Source: Chitiniphilus shinanonensis DSM 23277
Lineage (GTDB): Bacteria > Pseudomonadota > Gammaproteobacteria > Burkholderiales > Chitinibacteraceae
NCBI RefSeq assembly: GCF_000374805.1
Contig: NZ_KB895349.1
Coordinates: 1 to 64,000 of the forward strand
DNA: 64,000 bases
Reading direction: 5' to 3'
The position numbers and the translations under genes are program-made. Positions 32,798-41,729 of the stretch are shown here, piece by piece. Under the pieces are notes generated by a model. The model was not told the DNA's origin. It did not search any database and saw nothing but the letters and a program-made list of their open reading frames with translations. The first letter of the stretch is position 1, and every line of letters begins with the position of its first letter.

Positions 32798-34152
32798 GCG
32801 GTGCGCAGGCCCTCTTCGATCACCGGGTGGTAGAACGGCATGTCCAGCATCTGGGCAATGGTCAGGTCCATCTGTCGTGCCCACGCCAGGGTGTGGGCGA
32901 TGTGCTCGGCGCGCGGGCCGATCCATTCGGCGCCGAGGAAGCGGCCGGTGCCGCGCTCGGCGTACACGTGCATCAAGCCCTTGTTCTTCAGCATCACCCG
33001 GGAACGGCCCTGGTTCTCGAAGCTGACCTCGCCGATCACCGCGTCGGCCGGCAGGTCGGCGAAGCGGGTGCCCACGGTGGCGATCTGCGGATCGCTGAAC
33101 ACCACGCCGAGGGTGGCGCGGCGCAGGCCGGCGCTCACCTCGGGATAGCTGGAGGCGTTGGCGCCGGCGGTCTTGCCCTCGTCGGCGGCCTCGTGCAGCA
33201 GCGGCAGGATGTTGTTGGCGTCGCCGGCAATGAACACCGGCGAGGCGCCGCATTGCAGCGTGGCCGGGTCGAACAGCGGTACGCCGCGCGCGTCCAGTTC
33301 CAGGCCGGTGTTCTCCAGCCCCAGGTTGGCCACGTTGGGTCGGCGGCCGGTGGCGGCCAGCACGTAGTCGAAGCGCTCGGTGACGATTTCGCCGTCGAGG
33401 CGGGCGTAGCGGATCACCACTTCGTCGCCGTCGCGCTGCATGTCCTCCACCCTGGCATCCGGGTCGAGGTAGAACTGTTCCTGGAACGCGGCGGTGGCGT
33501 AGTCGCGGATGGCCGGGTCGGACAACGGCCCGACGCCGCCGCCCACGCCGAACACGCGCACGATCACCCCCAGGCGGGACAGCGCCTGGCCCAGTTCCAG
33601 GCCGATCACGCCGGGGCCGAACACCGCCACGCGGCGCGGCAATGCGTCCCACGAGAACACGTCGTCGTTGACCACCAGCCGGTCGCCCAGCGCGCGGAAC
33701 GGCGGCGGCACCGCCGGGCTGGAGCCGGTGGCGATCACCACGCGCCCGGCGCGCAGCTGGAGGTCGTCGCCGACCTGGAGCGTGGTGTTGTCGACAAAAC
33801 GGGCGTAGCCGCGCAGGCGGTCTTCGGCCGGGATGCCGTCCACCGATTCCAGCACGAAGCCGACGAAGCGGTCGCGCTCGCGGCGTACCCGTTCCATCAC
33901 CGCGCGGCCGTCGATCACGATCTCGCCGTCCACCCGCACGCCGAACGGCGCGGTGTGGCGCAGTTCGTGCGCGGCTTCGGCGGCGGCGATCAGCAGCTTG
34001 GACGGCATGCAGCCGACGCGGGCGCAGGTGGTGCCGTAGGGGCCGCCCTCGATGATCACGGTGCGCTTGCCGGCGGCGCGCGCGGCACGGTAGGCGGCCA
34101 GGCCGGCGGTTCCGGCGCCGATTACGGCGACATCGACATTCATCTGTTTCAT
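32764..34152 (-). CDS. Dihydrolipoyl dehydrogenase-type flavoprotein disulfide reductase
   Basis: 462 residues from the ATG at 34152 (AAGGAG at 7 bp). FAD site [17 protein letters not shown], redox disulfide in [15 protein letters not shown] (both Cys present, but Ala-Arg-Val replaces the usual Leu-Asn-xx), NAD site [20 protein letters not shown], second FAD site VFIAGDANN, and a His-Glu pair near the C-terminus ([10 protein letters not shown]) where most have HPTxxE. It resembles the stand-alone lipoamide dehydrogenases found outside the 2-oxoacid dehydrogenase operons, so its partner could be another disulfide. Its 3' end has been tandemly duplicated together with a hairpin. Confidence 0.88.
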   Translation of the reverse strand: MKQMNVDVAVIGAGTAGLAAYRAARAAGKRTVIIEGGPYGTTCARVGCMPSKLLIAAAEAAHELRHTAPFGVRVDGEIVIDGRAVMERVRRERDRFVGFVLESVDGIPAEDRLRGYARFVDNTTLQVGDDLQLRAGRVVIATGSSPAVPPPFRALGDRLVVNDDVFSWDALPRRVAVFGPGVIGLELGQALSRLGVIVRVFGVGGGVGPLSDPAIRDYATAAFQEQFYLDPDARVEDMQRDGDEVVIRYARLDGEIVTERFDYVLAATGRRPNVANLGLENTGLELDARGVPLFDPATLQCGASPVFIAGDANNILPLLHEAADEGKTAGANASSYPEVSAGLRRATLGVVFSDPQIATVGTRFADLPADAVIGEVSFENQGRSRVMLKNKGLMHVYAERGTGRFLGAEWIGPRAEHIAHTLAWARQMDLTIAQMLDMPFYHPVIEEGLRTALRDAAAKLAG

Positions 34153-34442
34153 GGCGGGCTCCTTGTTCTGCGATGGATTGGCTTTCGCCGGCAATACGGG
34201 GGCGCAACCGGCGCACCGGGGGCGTCTCGCGGGAAACGCGCCGGGTGTGGCGGCTGGGTATCGGTCCGGGTGGGAATCGGGCCACTTGCCGGCCGGCCTG
34301 GGGTCAGGCCGGCCGGACGTGGCTGCTTGCTGAGGCTTCGCGTCGTCAACGCGGGGTCACGGCCTTTTCGTGGCGGCGTCCGGCGTGGTGTTCCGGGCGC
34401 TGCGGGCCGTGGGGCGGGGCGTCAGGCGACGCCCCCGGGGCA

Positions 34443-35174
34443 TTACGCGGCCAGGTAGGCGGCCAGATCGTCGGAGCCACCGATCAATTGGCCGTTGATG
34501 AACACCTGCGGGGCGGTCATCTTGCCGGACACGGCGCCCAGCACCTTGCCGCGGGTCTTGTGTTCCAGCGGCACGTCGATGAAGTCGAAGCCCTTGCTGG
34601 TCAGCAGTTCCTTGGCCTTGGCGCAGAACGGGCAACCTTCCTTGGAGAACACCACCACCTGGTCCGGCTTCTTGGCGTTGGGCGCCACGTAGGCCAGCAT
34701 GGTGTCGGCGTCGGACACTTCGAACGGATCGCCTTCCTTTTCCGGCTCGATGAACATCTTGTCGACCACGCCGTTCTTCACCAGCATGGCGTAGCGCCAG
34801 CTGCGCTTGCCGAAGCCCAGGTCGGCCTTGTCGACCAGCATGCCCATGCCTTCGGTGAATTCGCCGTTGCCGTCGGGGATCATCACGATGTTCTGCGATT
34901 CCTGATCCTTGGCCCATTCGTTCATCACGAAGGTGTCGTTCACCGACACACACAGGATGGCGTCGACGCCGTTCTGCTTGAACACCGGCGCCAGCTCGTT
35001 GTAGCGCGGCAGGTGGGTCGAGGAGCAGGTGGGGGTGAAGGCGCCCGGCAGGGAGAACACCACGACGGTCTTGCCGTTGAACAGCTCGTCGGTGGTGACG
35101 TTCTTCCAGTCGTTGTTTTCGCGGACACGGAAAGTCACGTTGGGAACGCGTTGGCCTTCGTGGTTCTTCAGCAT
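34443..35174 (-). CDS. Peroxiredoxin-glutaredoxin fusion (hybrid Prx5)
   Basis: 243 residues. Residues 1-165 are a Prx5-type peroxiredoxin with peroxidatic Cys50 in [14 protein letters not shown]; residues about 175-243 are a glutaredoxin with the active site CPFC ([11 protein letters not shown]) and the glutathione-binding [14 protein letters not shown]. The fusion lets glutathione reduce the peroxidase directly, detoxifying H2O2 and organic peroxides in the cytoplasm. Such hybrids are known from Haemophilus, Neisseria, Chromatium and relatives. ATG 35174 follows AAGGAG; a TTG at 35180 is too close to it. No oxyR gene is adjacent. Confidence 0.95.
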   Translation of the reverse strand: MLKNHEGQRVPNVTFRVRENNDWKNVTTDELFNGKTVVVFSLPGAFTPTCSSTHLPRYNELAPVFKQNGVDAILCVSVNDTFVMNEWAKDQESQNIVMIPDGNGEFTEGMGMLVDKADLGFGKRSWRYAMLVKNGVVDKMFIEPEKEGDPFEVSDADTMLAYVAPNAKKPDQVVVFSKEGCPFCAKAKELLTSKGFDFIDVPLEHKTRGKVLGAVSGKMTAPQVFINGQLIGGSDDLAAYLAA

Positions 35175-35706
35175 GGTCAATCTCCTTGATGGGGGGCGGG
35201 TGTGCTGCGTTGCAGCGATGGAACGCAGTATCCCGACCGGGCCTTCATTGGTCTAATTGATTGTTTCAAGATTTTTGTTTGCAAAAAACTATCGACGGGC
35301 ATCGATGCGGTGGCGCACCATGGCGAAATCCCCGCCAAGCCAGCAGTGGCGCGGTTTGCACGCCCATCAATGCCGGGGGCGCGCGGCTAGCCACCACCCT
35401 AGGCCCGCCACAAACACCCCAAAGTGTGAACTTTGCAGCTGCCGGGGGCGGGCGCCATGCCGTGTTCGACGCCCGACGCGTTGCGTTGCAGCACCGCGCG
35501 GTATCGTCATGCGCGGGTGGAATGCTTGCGCGTGCCGACGAACGCCGTCCGGCGGATACCCCGCCAGGCCGCATCCCGCCGGCCTTCGCGGCCCATGCGT
35601 TGCCTTGCCGCATTCGAATCGCATAACGGGAACATACGAAGTTATTTGTTTGTGTCATGACGCGCTGCTTAGCCTTGCGAAACCTTGACGAAGCAGTGGA
35701 GACAAC
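35175..35706. other. Divergent intergenic region of 532 bp
   Basis: The left part (35245-35300) is strikingly AT-rich (TTTCAAGATTTTTGTTTGCA) and should hold the peroxiredoxin promoter. The middle 300 bp are GC-rich with no supported gene. Near 35620-35660 an AT-rich stretch with ATAAC...GTTAT precedes the rightward gene by 50 bp. I found no convincing OxyR site. Confidence 0.4.
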
Positions 35707-37065
35707 ATGACACAGAGCTTTTTCTCTTCCGGTATCGCGACGGCTTCCCGCTGGCGGAAGCCGGCCATCGCGCTGGCGCTGGGGGGCGCGCTGCTGGGCG
35801 GCGCCCGGGCCGAGCCGGTGCTGGCCACCGCGGATCAGCAGGCGCTGGATGCCAAGACCATCAGCATCGACCAGCGTAACGCCTTCCTGCTGCTGCGCGG
35901 CCAGGCCAGCCTGGCGTACGTGACCGCCTACGGTCTGGCGCTGACGCCGGAAGCATCGTCGCGGCTGGGCAACGCGCTGGACGAACTGGAGGTCAGCGCG
36001 ATCCAGAAGGCGGTGAACAACGATCCGCAATACCCGAAGGTGTACTGGCTGAACGCGCCGCCGCGCGAGTGGTTCGGGCTGAAGGTGGAGGGCGGGCGCT
36101 ACTCGTTCGACAACCCGGACAACATCTACCGCACCATCCCCATCGATGGCGGCTCCAGCTATGTGATCCAGGGCCGGCGCTTCGGCGCGGGGCCGACCGA
36201 TGTCACCTTCTCGCTGATCAAGAACCCCAATTCGCAGCAGACCATCGCGCTGCTCACCGGCGACCAGCTGGTGGTGAACCCGGACGGCAGCTACACCGTC
36301 ACCATCGACAACCAGCCGGCCAATGGCCGCGTCAACCATATCCAGTCCACCGGCGAAGCGGTGCAGCTATTCGTGCGCAACAACCTGGGCGACTGGAGCA
36401 CCGAGACGCCGGATGCGCTGAGCGTCACCCGCCTGGGCACGCCCACGCGCGGCCCCAGGAGCGACGCCGACATCGTGGCCGACACCCGCACCAATCTATC
36501 CGAAGCGGCGCTGTACTACGGCGTGGGCACGCTGGGCGTGAAGACCTACATCAATCCGCTCAACACGCTGGCGCAGCCGTCGTCGTCGGACACGCTGGGC
36601 ACGCTGGTCACCCAGGCCAGCTCGTTCGGGCACTTCCGGCTGGCCGACGACGAGGCGCTGATCGCCACCGTCAACACCGGCGGCGCCAAGTACTTCGTGT
36701 TCCCGGTGACCGATCCGTGGAGCGTGACGGTGGACCCGATCCGCCACCAGAGCAGCCTGAACAACAAACAGGCGGTGCCGAACGCCGACGGCAGCTACAC
36801 CTTCGTGCTGTCGGTGGCCGACCCCGGCGTCGCCAACTGGATCGACCCGGTGGGCCTGCACGAGGGCACCATCATGGCGCGCTGGCAGAACCTGCCGGCC
36901 ACCACGCCGGCCAGCGGCGGCCCGGCCATCGCCACCCGCGTGGTCAAGCTGCGCGACCTGGCGGCCTACCTGCCGCCGGGCACGCAATACGTGACCGCCG
37001 CGCAGCGCGCGCAGCAGCTCCAGGCACGCGCCGCCGGCTATGCGCGGCGCCTGGCGACCCAGTAA
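35707..37065 (+). CDS. Secreted DUF1214-like protein of unknown function
   Basis: 452 residues. Arg-rich N-terminus followed by AIALALGGALLGGARA, a Sec signal peptide cleaved before EPVLA. The body has marks shared with DUF1214-type proteins: YWLNAPPREWFGLKV, DNPDNIYRTIPIDGGSSYVI, VVNPDGSYTVTID, AVQLFVRNNLGDW, and near the C-terminus GVANWIDPVGLHEGTIMARW. Such proteins are beta-rich and exported or envelope-located, with no proven activity. TGGAG precedes the ATG. A strong terminator follows. Single-gene transcript. Confidence 0.8.
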   Translation: MTQSFFSSGIATASRWRKPAIALALGGALLGGARAEPVLATADQQALDAKTISIDQRNAFLLLRGQASLAYVTAYGLALTPEASSRLGNALDELEVSAIQKAVNNDPQYPKVYWLNAPPREWFGLKVEGGRYSFDNPDNIYRTIPIDGGSSYVIQGRRFGAGPTDVTFSLIKNPNSQQTIALLTGDQLVVNPDGSYTVTIDNQPANGRVNHIQSTGEAVQLFVRNNLGDWSTETPDALSVTRLGTPTRGPRSDADIVADTRTNLSEAALYYGVGTLGVKTYINPLNTLAQPSSSDTLGTLVTQASSFGHFRLADDEALIATVNTGGAKYFVFPVTDPWSVTVDPIRHQSSLNNKQAVPNADGSYTFVLSVADPGVANWIDPVGLHEGTIMARWQNLPATTPASGGPAIATRVVKLRDLAAYLPPGTQYVTAAQRAQQLQARAAGYARRLATQ

Positions 37066-37113
37066 GGGCGGCTGACCGGTTCTTCTGCCTACGTGGTGCT
37101 TGCCGAATGAAGA

Positions 37114-37138
37114 AGGGCGTCATTGGACGCCCTTTTTC
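37114..37138 (+). terminator. Rho-independent terminator of the DUF1214-like gene
   Basis: AAGGGCGTC, ATTG loop, GACGCCCTT followed by TTTC. Perfect 9-bp stem, 48 bp past the stop and immediately before the convergent PP-loop ATPase gene end. Confidence 0.9.
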
Positions 37139-37149
37139 ATCGACCGCGC

Positions 37150-37806
37150 TCAGGCTGGCGCCAGCGGCAGGAACCAGTAGTCGCCGTGGCATTGCGGCCG
37201 GCCCTGCCGTACCGCCAGCGGCCGGGCGAAGGCGGGCGTGTCGAGCACGGCGGTGTGGTACTCGCCGTTTTCGCCGCAGGCATCGACCCCGGCGGCTTCC
37301 AGCGCGTCCAGCGTCGCGGCGTCGAGCACGCGGCCGAGAAAATCCGGCCCCAGTTGCGCATTGCACGACACGATCACCGCGCGGAGGCCGCTGGCGATCA
37401 TCTCCTCGACCAGCGCGCGGCGCGGGTGCTGCCACAGCGGCAGCAGCGCGCTCAGCCCGGTGCGCTGGCACACCTGTTCCTCCCAATCGCGATGCGCCTG
37501 CAGATCGATGTCGCCGAACACCGCCGCCCGCGCGCCGTAGTGGTCGCGCGCCTCGCCCAGCCGGGCGACGAACTCGGCTTCGTAGCCCTGCCAGCTGGCG
37601 CGGCCGGTGAGCAGCGGCAGCCCGAGCGCATCGGCCTGGGCGCGCAGCAGCGCCGGCGGCAGGCCATGCGAGCGCGAGCGCTCGCCCGTCTCGTCGAGCA
37701 TGTTGAGCAGCGCCACCGGGCGGTGGCCGGCGGCCAGCGCGGCGTGCAAGGCATGGCAACTATCCTTGCCGCCGCTCCAGGAACAGAGAAAGGGCAGGGC
37801 GGTCAT
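37150..37806 (-). CDS. Dph6-related PP-loop ATP pyrophosphatase
   Basis: 218 residues. PP-loop SWSGGKDSCHALHAA at the N-terminus, NMLDETGERSRSHGLP, FGDIDLQAHRDWEE and the family motif GENGEYHTAVL. Eukaryotic Dph6 amidates diphthine; bacteria lack diphthamide, so bacterial members act on another, unknown substrate by ATP-dependent adenylation. The start at 37806 (MTALPFLCSW) is chosen because it leaves the PP-loop in its normal position. Monocistronic. Confidence 0.85.
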   Translation of the reverse strand: MTALPFLCSWSGGKDSCHALHAALAAGHRPVALLNMLDETGERSRSHGLPPALLRAQADALGLPLLTGRASWQGYEAEFVARLGEARDHYGARAAVFGDIDLQAHRDWEEQVCQRTGLSALLPLWQHPRRALVEEMIASGLRAVIVSCNAQLGPDFLGRVLDAATLDALEAAGVDACGENGEYHTAVLDTPAFARPLAVRQGRPQCHGDYWFLPLAPA

Positions 37807-37955
37807 GGGGGCGGATGATCGCACGCCGCGGCGGAGCGCGCGGTAGTTTGCACGTCCGGGGCGCGGCAACCACATGCGATGGTGCGGCGAGGCGCGCGCA
37901 CGGCCGCGTTCGACCGCCGCGCCGTCGGCATCGCGGGGCGCGCGTCCGGCCGGAC

Positions 37956-37985
37956 CGCTGCCGCGAAAAGATCGTGATCAGGCTC
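37956..37985. mobile_element. Solo terminal inverted repeat of the MITE-1 family
   Basis: CGCTGCCGCGAAAAGATCGT followed by GATCAGGCTC matches, in the same orientation, the right end of the MITE at 29973-30144. No left end is visible upstream. MITE-2 lies immediately to the right, its TA target duplicate forming the joint. Confidence 0.6.
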
Positions 37986-37987
37986 TA

Positions 37988-38253
37988 GGGCGTGTCATCA
38001 AATGTTTCGCGGCAGCGCTGGGCCGAAAAAGCGCCAGCCACAAGGCGCGCGACGCGGCCAATAACCGGTTATTGGCAAGGAGTGCAACGCAGTGGATGGT
38101 GCTTTTTCGGCCCAGCCCTCCGGGTTCGGCGCATTTCGGGCGCCACGCGGTGTCGCTGGTCGCTTACGGTATTTATACCGTGGCGCGACCAGCTCCTGGC
38201 GCGGCATCCCGAACTGCATCGAACGCTGTCGCGACACAATTGATGACACGCCC
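37988..38253. mobile_element. MITE-like element 2
   Basis: 266 bp with terminal inverted repeats of about 29 bp starting GGGCGTGTCATCAA (left) and the complement at the right end (TTGATGACACGCCC), flanked by TA on both sides (37986-37987 and 38254-38255). Inside are further palindromes: CCAATAACCGGTTATTGG (perfect, near 38060), GGGCCGAAAAAGC...GCTTTTTCGGCCC, and GCTGGTCGC...GCGACCAGC around CGGTATTTATACCG. Similar peptides can be read on both strands because of this symmetry, but nothing is coding. Probably a non-autonomous transposon cutting at TA. Confidence 0.82.
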
Positions 38254-38285
38254 TATGCTGATGCATCGTCCCCTGGAGGTCAGCC

Positions 38286-39323
38286 ATGTTCCGTCCCATC
38301 GTCCTGCCATTGCTGGGATTGGCGCTTACCGCAGCCGTGGCGGCCGCCCCGGCCAGCGCCGCTTCGACGGCATCCCCCTGGTGCCAATCCGGCAAGCCGG
38401 TCAAGGTGGCCGGGCTGAACTGGGAAAGCGGCGAGCTGCTGACCGAGCTGCTGAAAACCGTGCTGGAGCAGGGATACGGCTGCCGGGTGGAGCTGGTGCC
38501 CAGCACCACCATCACCATCGAGCACGCGCTGGCGCAGAACGATATCCAGGTGGTGGCCGAGGAGTGGGTGGGCCGCAGCGAGATCTGGAACAAGGCGGCG
38601 GCCGCCGGCAAGGTGAAGGGCGTGGGGCGGGTGATCGTCGGCGCGTCCGAGGGGTGGTACGTGCCGGAATACGTGGTCAAGGGCGACGCGGCGCGCAAGA
38701 TCCGGCCGGTGGCGCCACAGCTGGCGTCGGTGCGCGACCTGCCGAGCTACAAGCAGCTGTTCCGCGACAGCGAGGAGCCGGCCAAGGGGCGCTTTCTCAA
38801 CTGCCCCAGCGGCTGGAGTTGCGAGGGCGTCAACAGCCAGAAGCTGAAGGCGTACGGGCTGACCGACAGTTACGTCAACTTCCGTACCGGCAGCGGCGCG
38901 GCGCTGGATGCCGCCATCGCCTCGGCCTACCAGCGCGGTCAGCCGGTGCTGTTCTACTACTGGGCGCCGACCGCGCTGATGGGCAAGTACCGCTTCGTGC
39001 GACTGGCCGAGCCCGCCTACAACGAGGCGTGCTTCGCCACGCTGACCGACCGCAATCATCCCAAGCCCTGCGGGTCTGCCGCGCCGGAGGCGCTGATCCA
39101 GACCGGCGTATCGCGCGCCTTCCACGACGCCGACCCGGTGCTGATGGGCTTCCTGACCCGCTTCAACGTGCCGCTGCCGTTGCTCAACGCCGCCCTGGCC
39201 GAGATGGTCGAGCGCAAGGACACCCCGGCCGAACAGGCGCGGCGCTTCATGACGGCGCATCCCGAGGTGTGGCGCGACTGGGTGCCGCAAGACGTGGCCG
39301 AGCGCCTGGGTGCCAGGCGCTAG
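38286..39323 (+). CDS. Glycine betaine/choline-type ABC substrate-binding protein (OpuAC family)
   Basis: 345 residues. A signal peptide ends near AAPASA|ASTASP. OpuAC-domain features: PVKVAGLNWESGELLTELLK, LEQGYGCRVELVPSTTITIE, VVAEEWVGRSEIWNKA, and an aromatic-rich pocket (YYWAPTALMGKY). It captures a quaternary ammonium compound in the periplasm for osmoprotection or as nutrient. First gene of a three-gene operon; the permease GTG overlaps its stop by one base. MITE-2 ends 32 bp upstream, so that insertion sits in or near the promoter. Confidence 0.9.
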   Translation: MFRPIVLPLLGLALTAAVAAAPASAASTASPWCQSGKPVKVAGLNWESGELLTELLKTVLEQGYGCRVELVPSTTITIEHALAQNDIQVVAEEWVGRSEIWNKAAAAGKVKGVGRVIVGASEGWYVPEYVVKGDAARKIRPVAPQLASVRDLPSYKQLFRDSEEPAKGRFLNCPSGWSCEGVNSQKLKAYGLTDSYVNFRTGSGAALDAAIASAYQRGQPVLFYYWAPTALMGKYRFVRLAEPAYNEACFATLTDRNHPKPCGSAAPEALIQTGVSRAFHDADPVLMGFLTRFNVPLPLLNAALAEMVERKDTPAEQARRFMTAHPEVWRDWVPQDVAERLGARR

Positions 39324-40189
39324 TGGCGTTCTTCGCCACCTTCGACCTGCGCGAGCCGATCAACCGGGCGGTGGAGACGCTGGTCGAGCGCCATGGCGAC
39401 CGCCTGCACGCACTGAACGACCTGCTGCTCCAGGGGCTGTTGCTGCCGCTGGAGCGCGTACTGCGCCAGGCGCCGCCGTGGTTGGTGCTGCTGGCGGTGC
39501 TGCTGCTGGCGTGGCGCGCCACCGGGCGCTGGCGGGTGGCGGCGACGCTGACGGTGGCGTGCTACCTGATCGGTTGCTTCGGCCTGTGGGACGCGCTGAT
39601 GCAGACGCTGGCGCTGGTCCTGGTCGCCACCGCGCTGGCCGTGCTCCTCGGCCTGCCGCTGGGCATCGCCATCGCGCATTCGCGCCGTCTGCGCGCGGTG
39701 GTGCTGCCGGTGCTGGACGTGATGCAGACGCTGCCCACCTTCGTCTACCTGATCCCGGCGGTGATGCTGTTCGGCCTGGGCAAGGTGCCGGCCATCCTCG
39801 CCACCGTGGTCTACGCCATCTGCCCGCTGGTGCGGCTGACCGACCTCGGCCTGCGCCAGGTGGACCCCGAGGTACAGGAGGCCGCGCGCTCGTTCGGCAC
39901 CACGCGCTGGCAACTGTTGCTGGGCGTGCAGTTGCCGCTGGCGTGGCCCAGCATCCTGGCCGGGGTGAACCAGACGGTGATGATGGCGCTGGCGATGGTG
40001 GTGGTCGCCTCGATGATCGGCGCGCGCGGTCTGGGCGAGGAGGTGCTGGCCGGCATCCAGACGCTGGACGTGGGGCGCGGTTTGCAGGCGGGGCTGGCCA
40101 TCGTGCTGCTGGCGGTGGTGATCGACCGGGTGACGCAGGGCTTCGGCCGCGGCCGCCGCCCCGACGGCGAGCCGGGAGCGCGGCCGTGA
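39323..40189 (+). CDS. Glycine betaine/choline-type ABC permease (ProW-like)
   Basis: 288 residues from a GTG that overlaps the previous stop codon (TAGTG). Six or seven helices, with the BPD transport domain from residue about 90: PVLDVMQTLPTFVYLIPAVM, LGKVPAILATVVYAICPLVR, EVQEAARSFGTTRWQLLLGV (EAA loop) and VASMIGARGLGEEVLAGIQT, closely following ProW/OpuAB. Overlaps the ATPase start by GTGA. Confidence 0.93.
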   Translation: MAFFATFDLREPINRAVETLVERHGDRLHALNDLLLQGLLLPLERVLRQAPPWLVLLAVLLLAWRATGRWRVAATLTVACYLIGCFGLWDALMQTLALVLVATALAVLLGLPLGIAIAHSRRLRAVVLPVLDVMQTLPTFVYLIPAVMLFGLGKVPAILATVVYAICPLVRLTDLGLRQVDPEVQEAARSFGTTRWQLLLGVQLPLAWPSILAGVNQTVMMALAMVVVASMIGARGLGEEVLAGIQTLDVGRGLQAGLAIVLLAVVIDRVTQGFGRGRRPDGEPGARP

Positions 40190-41034
40190 ACGGGCGCATC
40201 GCGCTGCGCCACGTCAGCAAGGTCTACGGCGCCGATCCGCGCACGGCGCTGTTGCTGTTGGCCCAGGGCGCGGACAAGCAGCGGGTGCAGGCCGAGACCG
40301 GCCAGCATGTCGGGCTGTACGACGTGTCGCTGTCGATTCCGGCCGGCGGCATCTACGCCATCATGGGCCTGTCGGGCTCGGGCAAATCCACCCTGGTGCG
40401 ACATATCAACCGGCTGGTCGAACCCAGCGCCGGCCAGGTGCTGATCGACGGCGAGGACGTGCTGGGCTTCGGCGCCGCCCGCCTGCGCGAACTGCGGCGG
40501 CGTCGCATCAGCATGGTGTTCCAGCATTTCGGGTTGCTGCCGCACCGCAGCGTGCTGGACAACGTGGCGTTCGGCCGGCGGGTGCGCGGCGAATCGCGGC
40601 GCCAGGCGCAGGAGGCCGCGCGCGGCTGGCTGGCGCGGGTGGGGCTGTCCGGCCACGAGCACGATTATCCCGACCAGCTTTCCGGCGGCATGCGCCAGCG
40701 CGTCGGCCTGGCGCGGGCGCTGGCCAGCGACACCGACATCCTGCTGATGGACGAGCCGTTCAGCGCGCTGGACCCGCTGCTGCGCGACGACCTGCAAACG
40801 CAGTTGCTGGCGTTGCAGGCCGAGCTGGGCAAGACCATCGTCTTCATCACCCACGACGTGGAGGAGGCGTTCCGCCTGGGCCAGCGCATCGCGCTGCTGC
40901 GCGACGGCCGGCTGGTACAGGAAGGCGAGCCCGAGGCGGTGCGGCAGGCGCCGGTGGACGACTACGTGGCCCGCTTCCTGGCGCGGGTCAATGGTGGCAG
41001 CGTTCCGAGATCAACTGGATCAGCTCGCGGTTGA
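40186..41034 (+). CDS. Glycine betaine/choline-type ABC ATPase (ProV-like, no CBS domains)
   Basis: 282 residues from GTG 40186. The ProV-type extended N-terminus (ALLLLAQGADKQRVQAETGQ) precedes Walker A GLSGSGKST; then Q-loop MVFQHFGLLPHRSVLDNVAF, signature LSGGMRQRVGLARALA, Walker B DILLMDEPFSALD and switch His FITHDVEEAFRLG. It ends without the two CBS domains that sense ionic strength in OpuA/ProV, so transport may not be directly osmo-gated. Its last 47 bp overlap the 3' end of the convergent DJ-1/PfpI gene. Confidence 0.93.
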   Translation: MNGRIALRHVSKVYGADPRTALLLLAQGADKQRVQAETGQHVGLYDVSLSIPAGGIYAIMGLSGSGKSTLVRHINRLVEPSAGQVLIDGEDVLGFGAARLRELRRRRISMVFQHFGLLPHRSVLDNVAFGRRVRGESRRQAQEAARGWLARVGLSGHEHDYPDQLSGGMRQRVGLARALASDTDILLMDEPFSALDPLLRDDLQTQLLALQAELGKTIVFITHDVEEAFRLGQRIALLRDGRLVQEGEPEAVRQAPVDDYVARFLARVNGGSVPRSTGSARG

Positions 41035-41536
41035 AGGCCGGCAGGTCGTCGGGCTTGCGGCTGCTGACCCAGTTGCCGTCGCGCAGCACTTCCTTGTCCA
41101 GCCAGTGACCGCCCGCGTTCAGCACGTCGTCCTTCAGCGACGGCCAGCTGGTCAGGGTGCGGCCGGCGACCAGGCCGGCCGAGATCAGCAGCCACGGCCC
41201 GTGGCAGATCACCCCGATCGGTTTTTCGTCCGCCTGGAAGGCGCGCACCAGTTGCTGCGCCTGCGGGTCGACGCGTAGCGCGTCGGCGTTGAAGGTGCCG
41301 CCGGGCAGCACCAGCGCGTCGTAGTCGGCCGCGTCGGCATCGTGCAGCGCCTGCTCCACCACGAAGGCGTCGCCCGGTTCGGCGTGATGCATGCCGTGCA
41401 CTGGCCCCCGACGCGGCGACACCAGCGTGACCGTCGCCCCGGCCGCCTCCAGCGCCGCGCGCGGCCCGGTCAGTTCCACCTGCTCGAACAGGTCGTCGAC
41501 CAGGATCGCCACCTTGATTCCTGCCAAATGCGTCAT
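40988..41536 (-). CDS. DJ-1/PfpI-family class I glutamine-amidotransferase-like protein
   Basis: 182 residues. KVAILVDDLFEQVELTGPRA at the N-terminus (with the conserved Glu), YDALVLPGGTFNADAL, the nucleophile elbow GVICHGPWLLISAG with Cys and His, and LKDDVLNAGGHWLDKEVLRD. The YhbO/PfpI branch is linked to deglycation of methylglyoxal adducts or to chaperone activity in stress. GGAGG precedes the ATG at 41536. It shares 47 bp with the end of the betaine transporter ATPase gene on the other strand. Confidence 0.9.
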   Translation of the reverse strand: MTHLAGIKVAILVDDLFEQVELTGPRAALEAAGATVTLVSPRRGPVHGMHHAEPGDAFVVEQALHDADAADYDALVLPGGTFNADALRVDPQAQQLVRAFQADEKPIGVICHGPWLLISAGLVAGRTLTSWPSLKDDVLNAGGHWLDKEVLRDGNWVSSRKPDDLPAFNRELIQLISERCHH

Positions 41537-41729
41537 GGAAACCTCCATCGGTGCGCCCGGCGGAATACCGGGCATCGCGCAAAGGTGGAGCAGGGATCGT
41601 GCCGGGGAAGTGGCGCCGGAGCGGCAGCGGCGAGGCGCTCGCATGCGTCGGGCGGCAGGTAGGTTTTACATGGCGGGTGTAGAAGCAGGCCGGGTGTTGG
41701 CGCAATAGGCCGAAGGCGGCGATCGCCGT

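Noticed and set aside
32240-34285. Long alternative minus frame through the lipoamide dehydrogenase gene and the duplicated hairpins
   Set aside because: Translates the hairpins twice into identical repeats and is in the wrong frame for the clear flavoprotein.
35240-35300. OxyR-like site before the peroxiredoxin-glutaredoxin gene
   Set aside because: Only one quarter of the ATAG/CTAT pattern is present; the region is simply AT-rich promoter DNA.
35633-35645. CATACGAAGTTAT, 12 of 13 matches to one loxP arm
   Set aside because: The other arm does not match (ATAACGGGAACA) and no recombinase gene is present; a chance half-site.
37998-38249. Two 83-codon open frames, one on each strand, inside MITE-2
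   Set aside because: They mirror each other because the element is palindromic; no RBS, no family, and the DNA has terminal inverted repeats with a TA duplication.
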